In this document: piece by piece, positions 23,801-34,220 of the stretch
Numbering within the stretch: position 1 is the first letter of the stretch
Layout: every line of letters starts with the position of its first letter
Assembly (NCBI GenBank): GCA_029706075.1
Contig: JAINUG010000196.1
Coordinates: 643,501-707,500 of the forward strand
Reading direction: 5' to 3'
DNA: 64,000 bases
From: Aldrovandia affinis
Taxonomy: Eukaryota; Chordata; Actinopteri; Notacanthiformes; Halosauridae
Notes under the pieces: model-generated
Seen by the model: only the letters and a program-made list of their open reading frames with translations
The model's database searches: none
Told to the model about the DNA's origin: nothing
Program-made: the position numbers and the translations under genes

Positions 23801-24196
23801 CAGTAGGTGGCTGGAACAAGGAAGAAGAAGGTATGAGAGACCACGAAGAGAAAGCAAACAAGAAAGAAAGAAAGAAAAAGTGAAAGTAAACAGGAAATGA
23901 AAAGTTTCCGTTTAGTTTATGATAGTTTGTTTGTGTTTTCAAGTTCATTGTTTTGTGTCCCGAACCTGTGAGGGCGACAAACAAATTTGTTTCTGTTTTA
24001 GTTAAAGCTCCTGGTCTCGTTCTCTGCCCGGGGCGGGGATCAGAAAACTTCCCTGATTAACAATAAAAATCCGGTCTGTGGACCAGAAAAATCCACTCCG
24101 TCTCCAGACTGCTCTGTTCCTGTCCAGGGATTGTCACGTGGTGTGTGACAAAGAGTTTGCATTCTTTTGACTTTGTTAGAGAGGAGTATAAATAAC
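23801..24196 (+). repeat. 3' LTR of the Gmr1-like element (5'-truncated)
   Basis: Matches 21453-21826. It carries an extra GATTAACAATAAAAATCCGG block near 24056-24075 with an AATAAA signal. The deletion that removed RNase H appears to end inside this LTR. Confidence 0.8.
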
Positions 24197-24643
24197 TCCT
24201 TGCATATCAATGCAAATCATGTGGCAGTCATCATTGGCTTTAGCCCACTCTGTGTCACTCTGCAGCTGGGAGTAGGCCTTTTCTGCCTTCCTGTGGTGCA
24301 GCTCACTCTCAGCTGTTATTCTTTCTCTCTCTCCATCTGATGATGCTGTTGTAATTTGAGCGAAGAAGGCATCACATGTGTGACAGGTATCACTCCTGGG
24401 GTGACTAAAGCAGAGATTCTGCTGCTTAAAAATGTATCTGTACAGCCAGAATTTTGCAGTGGACATGGGATACTTCTCCTTGTAAAGCCTGTACATATAC
24501 GCAGGAGATTCAGATCTGGGCTGATGCAGATTCAGACCCGGTCCACATCCCCCTTCATCCATGAGTAATGGTTGGGTTGCTGTGGAAAGGACAAGATATG
24601 CTGTTTAATGTCTTCTCTCACGGTAAGGTGTACACGATGGGGC
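24197..24643 (-). pseudogene. Transposase-like gene, exon 5 (truncated, two lesions)
   Basis: Acceptor TTATTTTCCAG before 24643. Starts with the base completing the split codon from exon 4. Encodes HRVHLTVREDIKQHILSFPQ, then SPDLN, MYRLYKEKYPMS, FSHPRSDTCHTCDAFF and CHMICIDMQG. TGA at 24534-24532 and a 2-bp (TA) insertion near 24497 break the frame. The exon is cut at 24197 by the Gmr1-like LTR. Confidence 0.8.
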
Positions 24644-25094
24644 CTGGAAAATAAACAACCCAATTAGTAGTTTCATTACTATAGGAGGGGGAGAAAGTGG
24701 GAGTAAAGGTGAACACTACTAAACAGGAAATTAACCCTCTTAAATTCCTTGTCCGTGTTCTTTGTGTTATGATATATTTTATGCCTTCATATAGACGGAG
24801 GGAGAATTGTGAAAAGGAGGAAGATTAAGAGAAGCATATTATAGAAATGGGCTATGGCAGAGATTGATGTCAGTCAATCAGGCCGACACGTGGTATATGT
24901 GGCTCAAGTAGAGAGCTTCACTACTATAGAAATACATTTGAATAACAGCAGAGTATAGTTTTTATACCATTTTGTTGACAGAAATGGCCCCTTAGCTTAG
25001 TTTCAGTTTCCTTTAACTTTACAAGTAGTGGAATGACTATGGCAGAGTCGTTTTTGCTAATGCCTCAAACACTAATGGCAACCTAAATAGTTAC

Positions 25095-25216
25095 CTATTG
25101 GTATGCTTTCCTCTTCCATCCTCTAGAGGAGACCAGGTCTTAGTAGCCTGTTCTTGAGACCCTATACCAGCAACCTGACCTGCCTCAGCTTTAGCACCAA
25201 GTTTTTCCTGAATAAC
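25095..25216 (-). pseudogene. Transposase-like gene, exon 4
   Basis: 122 nt. Acceptor TATTGGACAG before 25216, donor AATAG/gtaact after 25095, ends phase 2. Encodes VIQEKLGAKAEAGQ ... GRGKHTNR; the last codon is completed by exon 5. Open throughout. Confidence 0.75.
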
Positions 25217-25319
25217 CTGTCCAATAATCAATAAGTCAACGAGTCCATTAGACAAGGGTAGCTATTTGGAAACTTTACAGATGATGCATTGGAATAAATC
25301 ACTGTAGACATTAACTTGC

Positions 25320-25457
25320 CTGGAGGCGACTGTTTGTCAGTGACATGAACGTGCGCTTGCAGACTCTCACTCTCTGACCTCCCTGCTGTAGGTGATACTT
25401 GAATGTATATTTCCTTTTCGGCTCAGCTGCCTGCACCCGTCTGCGACTCACTTTGTG
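25320..25457 (-). pseudogene. Transposase-like gene, exon 3, with a GC donor
   Basis: 138 nt, 46 codons, phase 0 at both ends. Acceptor TTTATTTTCCTCCAG before 25457; donor CTCCAG/gcaagt, an ideal GC-AG intron consensus. Encodes KRKYTFKYHLQQGGQRVRVC and KRTFMSL, a strongly conserved block of the family. Open throughout. Confidence 0.75.
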
Positions 25458-25459
25458 CT

Positions 25460-26890
25460 GGAGGAAAATAAAAGTACCAATAAGTCCCAATCCCTTAGCT
25501 CCGTCCTCCTCCTCCTCCTTGACCTGTCAGCTGCATTTGACACCGTGGACCACCAGATCCTGCTCTCATCTCTCGTCGAGATGGGAATCTCTGGATCTGC
25601 ACTGACATGGTTCAAGTCCTACCAGGCTGACCAGTCCTACCAGGTTCCCTGGAGAGGATCCCTCTCCTCTCCCCACACCCTCTCTACCGGAGTCCCGCAG
25701 GGCTCGGTGCTAGGCCCAGTCCTATTTTCCATGTACAGTAAGTCACTTGGTTCCGTTATCTCTGCTCATGGTTTTTCTTACCACTGTTATGCTGACAACA
25801 CTCAACTCTTTCTCTCCTTCTCTCCATCTGAGACGCAGGTCCCGGCATGGATCTCTGCATGCCTGGCTGACATATCTGCCTGGATGTCCACCCACCACCT
25901 GAAGCTGAACCTGGGGAAGACTGAGCTGCTCTTCCTCCAAGCGAAGGGCTCCCTGATGATTGATGCTTCAATCACCATGGAAGGCTCTATAGCACAGGTG
26001 TCAAACTCATTCCATCGAGGGCCGAGTGTATGCACGTTTTTGTTGCAACCAATGCACTACACCAGGTGATTTCACTAATTAGCTCACTTCTTCAACTAAG
26101 GAGGGAACCTAATTGAAATCGCCTGGTGTAATGCATTGGTTACAACAGAAACCTGCACACACTCAGCCCTCGATGGAATGAGTTTGACACCGCTGCTCTA
26201 TAGTGTCTCTGTCCTAGTCTCCTAGGAGTCTTGGTGTGACCCTGGACAACCAGCTGTGCTTCTCGGGCCACATAGCAGCGATCCCCCGGACCTGCCGATT
26301 CTCCCTCCACAACATCCGGAGGATCCGACCGTTCCTCACCCAAGAGGCCATACAACTCCTGGTCCAGGCCCTGGTGATCTCGCTTCTGGACTACTGCAAT
26401 TCCTTTCTGGCAGGCCTACCGGCCTGTGCCATCAAGCCATTGCAACTAGTCCAGATTGCTGCCGCACGTCTGGTGTTCAATCAACCCAAGTTCACCCACG
26501 TCACCCCTCGGTGGTGGAACGACCTTCCGCAATCGGTCAGGACCGCGGAATCACTTGCGATCTTCCGCAAGAGACTCAAAACCCACCTTTTCAGACTCCA
26601 CTACCACTGAATTTTGTACATCTAGCCTATTGTCATCACCACTTGCTCAACACTTCTTGTACATGCATCCCTGCCTTCTCATTTAATAATAAAAAATACA
26701 AAATAAAAAAACACTAACCTTTTCCTTCCCAGTGTTACAGGTATAGTATGCAGCTGCCTACAACTATGTCTATCGCTGTATTACTGCACTGGTCTTGTGC
26801 GCAAACTATGATTGTTCCTACCATGTATTAATGCACATCTTGTAAGTCGCTCTGCATAAGAGCATCCGCTAAATGCCTAAAATGTAAAAA
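25460..26890 (+). mobile_element. L2-clade LINE fragment, with nested hAT miniature
   Basis: RT motifs: LDLSAAFDTVDHQ (motif A), GVPQGSVLGP (motif B) and YADN in place of the catalytic YADD (motif C), then HHLKLNLGKTELL. A 203-bp hAT element splits the frame at 25993. After it comes LGVTLDNQLCFSGH ... LDYCNS, AARLVFNQPKFTHVT, then WWNDLPQSVRTAESL. About 234 bp present in the copy at 61457-62460 is missing between 26506 and 26508. The 3' end has the L2 signature AAGTCGCTCTGCATAAGAGC and an AAATGTAAATGT tail. It is 5'-truncated and lies in intron 2 of the transposase-like gene, opposite strand. Confidence 0.9.
25993..26195. mobile_element. hAT-type fold-back MITE inside the L2 LINE
   Basis: Perfect 8-bp duplication CTCTATAG (25985-25992 and 26196-26203). 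The arms, about 80 bp, share GGTGTCAAACTCATTCCATC with about ten differences. The host reading frame resumes after the right duplication. It inserted after the L2 copy. Confidence 0.92.
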
Positions 26891-27355
26891 TGTAAATGTA
26901 GTACAGTGTCTCTCAAAAATGGTAATACTTCTAGGTAATGAGCATTGTGGCTAACTATACCAGTATTAATGTTATTGTATTGTATTTGTAGAGGCATTTC
27001 TCACATGAAATTAATAATTTAAACAAATAAACAAGGGCATCAATATGACAGAGACTATATTGGAAGGGGAGAGAATAGAGAATCAAACTATTACTAATGA
27101 TAAACAGCATTTACCTGGATATATATTGCTGCTATCAACACCAACGTGACTGGTTCCTATTGTGCAAGGCAAGCTATCAAGCAAACCCATTCAAATTATT
27201 AACATTCAGACCACAGCACCAGGTTGAAACATTGTAGCCTATCATTAGTGTCAGAGTAGTAGCCACAGTCATTGTGTCATAGCGTGTAGACTAGACAGAG
27301 GCAACGTATTGTTTGTTGCCTGTAAGTGTAACCAATACATCGGTTTTTATCTCAC
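26891..27355. other. Intron 2 sequence of the transposase-like gene
   Basis: AT-rich, no exon or repeat family recognised between the L2 tail and the exon 2 donor. Confidence 0.5.
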
Positions 27356-27487
27356 CTCTAAACCAGAGAGAATGATTGATTGCTGCTTCTGGTAATTTGC
27401 TTCATAAAACTCAGAAAACAGCTGCAGCTTGCGCTCCTCCGTTAACTTGCTACAGTCTTTTGTGCACTCATTGCCGCACACCATCAA
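27356..27487 (-). pseudogene. Transposase-like gene, exon 2
   Basis: 132 nt, 44 codons, phase 0 at both ends. Acceptor TTGCCTGCAG before 27487, donor TTAGAG/gtgaga after 27356. Encodes LMVCGNECTKDCSKLTEERK then LQLFSEFYEANYQKQQ, a Cys-rich putative zinc-binding block. Open. Confidence 0.8.
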
Positions 27488-27723
27488 CTGCAGGCAAGAG
27501 GGAAAAAAGACTAATAACGTTATATATATATACGTGATATGAACACAGCTAGATGCAATTTATGGTTGGTCAGTTATCTCATTATACAAAACTTGCTACC
27601 GTTATTGTTACAGTTATATATCAGTTCTCAAGTTTGATCACTCACTGCACTAGCCAACATTACGTTATCATTAGCTAGATAGCTGGCTAGCTACAATGTT
27701 TCATGTATGGTTCTTCCACATAC

Positions 27724-27903
27724 CTCTTTGGGCGGACTTTTCCCCCTTTTCACAACTCCCTTCCTGTTGATGTAGGATTTCCCTGCATCCCTCAGGGTCT
27801 TGCGTTGCTGATCCTTCCAAGTATTGAGTTTACATTTTATTTTTTTACCCAAATTTCTCCGACTTTGGTCAGCAGCGGACAAAGTTACAGCTTGGGCGTC
27901 CAT
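27724..27903 (-). pseudogene. Transposase-like gene, exon 1
   Basis: 180 nt, 60 codons from ATG at 27903-27901; donor AAAGAG/gtatgt after 27724. Encodes MDAQAVTLSAADQSRRNLGK ... RDAGKSYINRKG, a basic N-terminus usual for the family. Open. Confidence 0.78.
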
Positions 27904-29123
27904 TTTCACTTGTGGATATAAACGGTTATTCCGCGTGAGACTATTTTGAAATTTAAAATACGACAGCAGTCGCGTGAAATATTGATTATACCACTTCATT
28001 ATACAAAGTGGGTATCCCCACTTATTACCATAAGTGACGTCTATGTCAATTTTCACAAAATTGGAGTTTATACGGTTCTTCGTCGCAAGGGCTCAACCAT
28101 TAGCATACACAAACTGTTCACGGTCGTCCACATAACTTTCAAGCCATTTGTATGAGAGTTCGTGAGAACCATATTGGAACATTTGGAGATTAAAATGTTG
28201 TGATGGGTCAAGAAATATACCAATAGTAAATGTTTATCTGGATCAAGGCATGTCATGTATTTTATATCTTTATCATAACTGTCAAAGGGATTAAAATTCA
28301 GGTTCTCAAGTTTATAATCCATTCCATTCCAAGAGTGGAATGCTTTGGGAATTATTTTCTGAGTGGAGTCTGTAGAATAGGCAGAAGACATGGAGTGTGC
28401 AAGTGAATGTGAATTGAAAGGCTTTGCAATGAACCATTAAAATTACCTCATCGCCTGCACCCAATCACTTATTTTTCTAATGAAGTGATGCAGTGCTAAT
28501 GCAAAGGTCAAGCATGCTATGATCAGTCACAGATGATCACTTAATCAATTGGTGCTGGAAACATTTAATCAACATCCATTTTGTTTTTTTAAAACATACA
28601 TAAATTGATTCATTTTTATGCTCAGAATGTAAATTTCAAGTCTACCCAGAATTATGCGCTCGCATTCAATGTTATGCCTTTGTTCATCGTGTTTGTCCAA
28701 AAAAGGACTTTCACATCACAGCAGTAATATGACTAAGGTTGCATAGTTGTATTGTTATGAGAACTTAACCCCTAATTTCCATCAATTAAGAGATTGTTGT
28801 AGGTCTTAGGTCCTGTAGGTCTGGGGTTGTAGGTCTCAGGCTATAAATGCAGTCCCTATAGCCTAGACTTCACTAGTTCCCCTCCCAAAAAAGGAAATCC
28901 CAAGACAAAATACATTTGAACATATAGCCAACACTGTGGTTGTGTACACAGATGTGTCTCTCAATAAAAGATGAGGAGGCTGTACTTTTATAACAGACCT
29001 GATTAAAGCAACACGCAACAGCTGGCCTGATTGCCAATTAGTCTCAGCTGTGCTTGCCTGTAGGCAATGCCACTATTGACCAAGGCAATGAAGGCCCCCC
29101 AGGCTTTGGAATACAGCAGCAAC
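27904..29123. other. No gene recognised
   Basis: Upstream side of the transposase-like gene. No clear promoter element or repeat family was recognised. Confidence 0.45.
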
Positions 29124-29131
29124 CTCTAGCA

Positions 29132-29424
29132 CAGGGGTGGGCAATTCCTGTCCTGGAGGGCCGGTGTGTATGCATGTTTTTGTTTCTACTAATTACCCTG
29201 GCTCTAATTAGTTGGATACGCCAATGCTGGTTCACTTGTAGATTAGACTACAGTAACATGTTTCATATGGGAACACAAGAACAGTCTTCAGCTGTCATCC
29301 ATGGGCTTATCAAGAAATTTAGCTAAAATGTCAGTAATGTAAAATGATTGGGCTAATTAAATAATTAAGAACAGAAGTTAACATGAAATCCAGAAATGGA
29401 TACGGCCCTCCTTGCCCACCCCTG
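29132..29424. mobile_element. hAT-type non-autonomous element, 293 bp
   Basis: Ends CAGGGGTGGGCAA and TTGCCCACCCCTG are inverted repeats. Flanks carry the 8-bp duplication CTCTAGCA (29124-29131) and ATCTAGCA (29425-29432), one mismatch. Inverted similarity extends into TCCTGTCCTGGAGGGCCG. No coding capacity. Confidence 0.88.
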
Positions 29425-29432
29425 ATCTAGCA

Positions 29433-32400
29433 GCATTCTAAAGCCCTCTCTGCTCCCACACCACCACTCCCAGCATTGCAGTAATGATTAATTTTGTTAT
29501 TCTCTTATGACAAGGGGTAATTTGAGTGAACATTGCATCAGTTCTAACTTTAAGCGCTGTAGAAAACCATTGCCATTGCTATCACATGTTTACCTATTTT
29601 AAAGACAATAAGGGGAAAAAGCTGGGGAACAAAACAGAGCAAAACCAAATACCACTCCATTGAAAAGTCGTTACTTAGGCCTGTATTCCTAATGTCAGAA
29701 CATTCTAAACATTTCATTTTACAGACAGCAGATTTTCATGGTTTAAAAGTTTCAACATATGCTCAGATATTCCTCTGCGCCACATCACGGCCATGCTACG
29801 TAAATTATGTTGAAAGGCATTTTGTTCTGTTAGCAATCATTTGCCACCTTTTCCTTGTCTGTTTTATGCTTTGCAATAAGCCGCACGTGCTTCGTCTACC
29901 TCCTGATTTGGAGACACTTGGAATTCCACAGACCTGTCTGGCTTTTGCATCTCCCATCCCACTTGCGAAGTGCATGAGCCAACTGAACATTAAATGACAC
30001 AAGAAGCAGTGAGAGTCTCACAGCAGACAATAAAGAGAGTGACGGGGTGGGGGAGGTTGCTTTTGAGATATGTGCAATGCCCAGACATTGTGTCATCAGC
30101 AGATTCAATGTGGCTTGTCAGTGAATATATCAACCACCAACTCTGAGAAGATATGAACAAATGCCACCTGGTTGGCACTACCCCTAAATAACTACCCCTA
30201 GCTTATACAGTATCTTCAAAGGTATTTGGTATGCATGTATGTGTGCAGTATCAAATTAAAGGTAAGACTGCTAGGATCATGGCAAAGTCATCCATGAATT
30301 TATTGAAGGCTTGAATACTATTTTTTTCAAGGTCTCATTCTGAGGAATTAATAGACCAATGAGAATCGCTGCCTTGGATGGGAAAGTATTGAATGAATCT
30401 CACAAAAAACTCGAATTATGGTTATATTAAAAACTCAATTTTAAAACCCACATTGATAACCTGGTTAGGAAGTTGGAGGTACATTTAAAAAATATATATT
30501 GTGTTTTTTCTTATGAGGCTGAGAGAAGGTTCTAGCTACCTTTTTACCTGCTATTGATTATGGAGACACATTGTATATGTATGAGACTTATGCAACATTG
30601 TGGGCCTTGAATACAGTATATATTGTTTTGTTATGAATCCGAAAGCACTAGACCACCACTGTCTTCTGTATGAATACAGGATGGACTGACTTCATTAAGT
30701 CAACACATTACCTGTGTTGTCGTTTAATCTGGAATGTTTAAGAATAATATATGCTGAAAAATAGTTAAGCACAACATCATTGGCTTTGGATAAAATCCTG
30801 TGGATGGACAAGGTTCAATCATTACATAAATGTATGATTGATGTATCCATATCTCTTGGATTGTCTGGATTATCTGGATTGTGAATTTCTTTCAATAAAG
30901 GAGAAAGCAGACCTAGAACACAAATCCACAGTTATTCAGTTAAATAAGCACTTTAGTATACTTTATACAATGATTAAAATGCTAAATAAAATAATTTACC
31001 AAAGATTGTGAAATTATGTTGATGAATTGTATACGAAATTATAATTATATATTATCTCCGTTTAAAAGGTGGGCCGTTTAAGTGTCGCTGCTGTCAACAG
31101 AGGCAGGAGCGCATGGATTTGCGAGAGTAGATTGCCCCCTTGCGGTGACAGCTGGGCACAACACATCCACGCGAAGTGTTGGACCAATGTTAAGAACGGC
31201 ATTGACTAATGTGATTTTTATTTTGTTCATTTATTTTATCCTTTGCCCTTAGCAGTCACACACTGTTCCGCACTTCGTCGTAGAATAATGAGGCAGAATG
31301 ACAGAGCTATCAACAGTGAGTAATACTGCAGGAGACACAACAGAGAGATGCGGACAATTCCGCTGATGCTGTGAAGTTAATGGGGTGGGCAACTTTGCGT
31401 GGGTGGTAAAGCAGCAATGAGTCAGTTCTTTGTTAGAGGTCAGAATTGATGTTGTTCTGACTTTCAGCTTAATGGTACGTTGGAAGGAATTTTTCTGGGG
31501 TAATTGACACATGCGGTCTCAAACAATAGACAAGTAGTTGCAAAACCTGCTGGTAACCTGGATAATACCAAATAAGTAGTTGTTTCTTTTTTAAATTAAC
31601 TATTTCACAGTAATTTGTTTTGTTCAGGGTCACAGAGTGAGTTAATGAATGAGACTTAGGAACAGTGCAGTCCAAAGGCACAGGCACTATTCACACCATT
31701 TTATCGTGGCTCTGGCAATGTTGCTGTCAGGTGTTTTTGAAAGTTGGTCGATGTGTGGTCTGTGTCTTGGGTACTCCTCTAAATTGAAACACTACCTCTT
31801 TGCCCCTTGTTCCTGATAAAATTGGTATGGCAGGATTTTGCATACATGAAAAAGGCACACATGAAAACATGCAAATACTATGGTGTGTGTTCTTTATTTC
31901 CCTTATTTTTACGTTATTGTTATTTAGTGATGAAGGTCTACATCCTGGGGAAACAAGGGGGTTGGAATGTAAGGGATTACGTGTAGCCAGATTGAGAGAG
32001 CCTGTATTTGGGGAGAGCTTGACCAGGGCACTAAGGTTGACACTCTTAAACATTCAGTAAGTGTCATACGATCTTTTAGGATGCCTTCTTTAAAGCTGTT
32101 CCCTGTATTCTGTTGCGAATTATATTTATATTTAAACATGTAATCTTAGGGAAGAGAAAAAAAAGGTTTTTTCCCCCCCTTGAAGATGGTTTAAATGGCA
32201 ATTTAATGTGCAACAAAGCAACAAAATACAAATGGGCACAGATTTAGAATGGGCATGTATTGTAGCTGCATGAGACAAAACCCTTCCTCTAAAGGCTTTA
32301 CTGGTTGCAGTTTTCCCAACCTGGTCCAGCCTCCTTTTTTCTTTTGTTTCTTGTTCCCAGCACTCTGCGGCTCAACACTCCCTGTAATTATGTCTCTTCA

Positions 32401-33075
32401 GCCAGCCGTGAAAACGAATGGTATATAATGATGTGTGCTAATTATCTGGAGAGCAGGGAAGCAGAGAAATTGAGCAGGTCTGAGTTATTTCTCCTCGTAG
32501 GAGTCACCTTAGAACCAACACCATGTTGAGGGCACTGGCTGATTTGTTTCTATGAGCCATAAAATGTTGTGCAGCCTGAGAAGGACTTGTAGTTACCCAC
32601 AGTGGTAAAAAAAAAAATGTTCACCCGAAGCACACAAGCTACTCAGAAGGTATAAATATAATTACTTCAGGCCCCAGATGGCTACCGGCAACCTGGCCAG
32701 ATCTATTTGATGATGTAGCTTCTGAAACGCAGGACTCTAAGTAGACTATCTAGAAAGAACAGCAGCAAAAAGGGTAAGAGTCTGATATTTGTCAGATATT
32801 TGGTGCCGTCATTGTTGGTTTGGAGCACCCTCTACACTACTGTGTGGACAAATTGTCTATTTGTGCTGTATAACAGTGCACTTTAGTTAAGACTTTGTGC
32901 CAGCTGCCATGAATAGAATGGAAATGGAAAAAGTAATGGAAAATGGAAAAATTAACATGCTTTGTCTGGATAATGTCATTTAAATAATGTGAATGTCACT
33001 GAATTTCTGTTGAATTGTGTTGTGAAACATCTTCTGTGCCTTAATGTGCACTGTTCTGTTTATTACTGTCTTCCT
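29433..33075. other. No gene recognised
   Basis: 3.6 kb of AT-rich DNA. No exon chain, RNA gene or repeat family was recognised. Confidence 0.5.
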
Positions 33076-33083
33076 GTGTGAGC

Positions 33084-34212
33084 AGGGCCAGATTACCAAA
33101 TGGGCCTGTTGGGCACAGGCCCAGGGGCCCAGAGGTCACAGGGGCCCTCAAAGAACAGATTTTCTGTTTCATGCATAGCTCGTTAAAACATTGACAAATA
33201 ATAGTAAATAAATATTAATATGTGATTTAAATATCGCTATGATATGTTAAGCAAGCCTGCATTTTTCTTCACGTTTATTATTCTGTCGTGATTCCCAGCT
33301 CCAATACAATAATACAAAATTGTAGTGTGGATCGAAGGTGGAAGAGCCACACGCAGATCTCACGGGTATCTAAAAGCTGAACGTAAGTGATCAGCCACTA
33401 AATCTGAAAACAGACTAGGGAGAGGGGAAAACAAATAGAAAAGGAAAGGGCTAAGAAAACCCTGGGACAAAACTCCACAGGAATAAACCCAAGAGAAACA
33501 ACCCAATAAGGGAGAACGCTCCTCACCGAAGAGCGTGGAAAATAAATGGCTATTGAGACTTTAGCTCTGGGGAATATTAGCCCCGACAAACAAAGAATAA
33601 ATCTCAAAAGGAAACCACCGAAGTGGTGAGCTTAAAACCCTTCGTTTGGAGATGATTAATCTCCCTAAAAGGCTACCACAGAGTGGTGACGCTAAACCTT
33701 TATTTTGAGATAAATAAATTAGAACCTTCTCTCTTTAATTGAGAGAACCACAGGGTGGTAAGCTAAACCTTTGTTCGGAATACCAGCTATCGTGTAACAA
33801 TTAGTTTGACACAGAAGCGTTTGAATGAGGGAAAAAGGGACCTTAAGTAGGAGACGGAATTAACACAGACTGCTCTCAGCTGAAAGATATCAGAGCACCC
33901 ACCGTCACAAGACCATATAAGGACGGCGGAAGTGACAGCGATTCCTCTCAGCAGTAAGAGGAAAAGATCACCACATGACCACGTGCCCTCCAGAGGCCGA
34001 ACGAGGTAAAACCATGACAAAAATAGTACAAAATAAATGTTTGATGTCTCATAAATCCTGTATGATGGGCTAAACAGGTGTCTTTTATTTTATCAGTTAA
34101 TGTGTTATAATTATATATAATTATATAATTGGTCATTATAACCAAGCTATAGGCAGGAGGAGGCCCTAGAGGCTTTTGTGCCCAGGGGCCCTTGATCTCA
34201 TAATCCATCCCT
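33084..34212. mobile_element. hAT-like element, about 1.13 kb
   Basis: Ends AGGGCCAGATTA and TAATCCATCCCT are imperfect inverted repeats, with further inner similarity (GGGCACAGGCCCAGGGGCCC versus GTGCCCAGGGGCCC). An 8-bp duplication GTGTGAGC flanks it (33076-33083, 34213-34220). The exact end is ambiguous by one or two bases because the flank repeats the terminus. No transposase seen. A candidate LTR fills most of the interior. Confidence 0.7.
33284..34019. mobile_element. Candidate solo LTR inside the hAT-like element
   Basis: Begins TGTCGTGATT and ends AACCATGACA, an 8/10 inverted repeat with TG..CA ends, 736 bp. The interior holds three related blocks around CCACCGAAGTGGTG, CCACAGAGTGGTG and CCACAGGGTGG, each able to form a hairpin. 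No flanking duplication was found, so the LTR reading is tentative. Confidence 0.4.
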
Positions 34213-34220
34213 GTGTGAGC

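Larger units (their letters stand above)
21323..24196 (+). mobile_element. Gmr1-like Ty3/Gypsy retrotransposon (defective)
   Basis: Two near-identical terminal units (21453-21826 and 23801-24196) flank gag, integrase and RT fragments on the plus strand. Integrase lies upstream of RT, the order described for Gmr1-like Ty3/Gypsy elements of deuterostomes (normally RT precedes IN in Ty3/Gypsy). Protease, most of IN, and RNase H are deleted. A primer-binding-site-like TGGTGCCGAGACCCGGGA follows the 5' LTR at 21829. The 5' LTR probably starts with TGTGGAAGG at 21323; the 3' LTR lacks that part. No target-site duplication was found, so flanking deletion is likely. It sits inside the transposase-like gene. 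Confidence 0.8.
20578..27903 (-). pseudogene. Broken multi-exon gene of a transposase-like, uncharacterised family
   Basis: Seven exons join with matching phases: 27903-27724, 27487-27356, 25457-25320, 25216-25095, 24643-24197, 21306-20969, 20825-20578. The encoded protein has a basic N-terminus, a Cys-rich block (CGNECTKDC), VCKRTF, a CHTC motif, an acidic IDMQG strand, DRCCGQNNNW, then EQKFMVSGHSFLPCD, and a C-terminal YLPVAAQSFYEAF. This order matches a large fish and insect protein family of unknown function with a DDE-transposase-like core; the nuclease reading is inference. Exons 1-4 are open. Exon 5 has TGA at 24534-24532 and a 2-bp frameshift near 24497; exon 6 has TGA at 21056-21054. 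The part between IDMQG and DRCCG is missing where a Gmr1-like element sits. An L2 LINE occupies intron 2. Start chosen at the first ATG of exon 1. Confidence 0.8.

Noticed and set aside
24190..24200. Reading the host exon 5 through the LTR end as true coding sequence (VIYTPL)
   Set aside because: The same bases occur at the end of the 5' LTR at 21810-21826, so they belong to the retrotransposon.
33084..34212. Target duplication TGTGTGAG with CAGGG..CCCTG ends
   Set aside because: That choice gives non-matching 8-mers; shifting by one base gives perfect GTGTGAGC copies.
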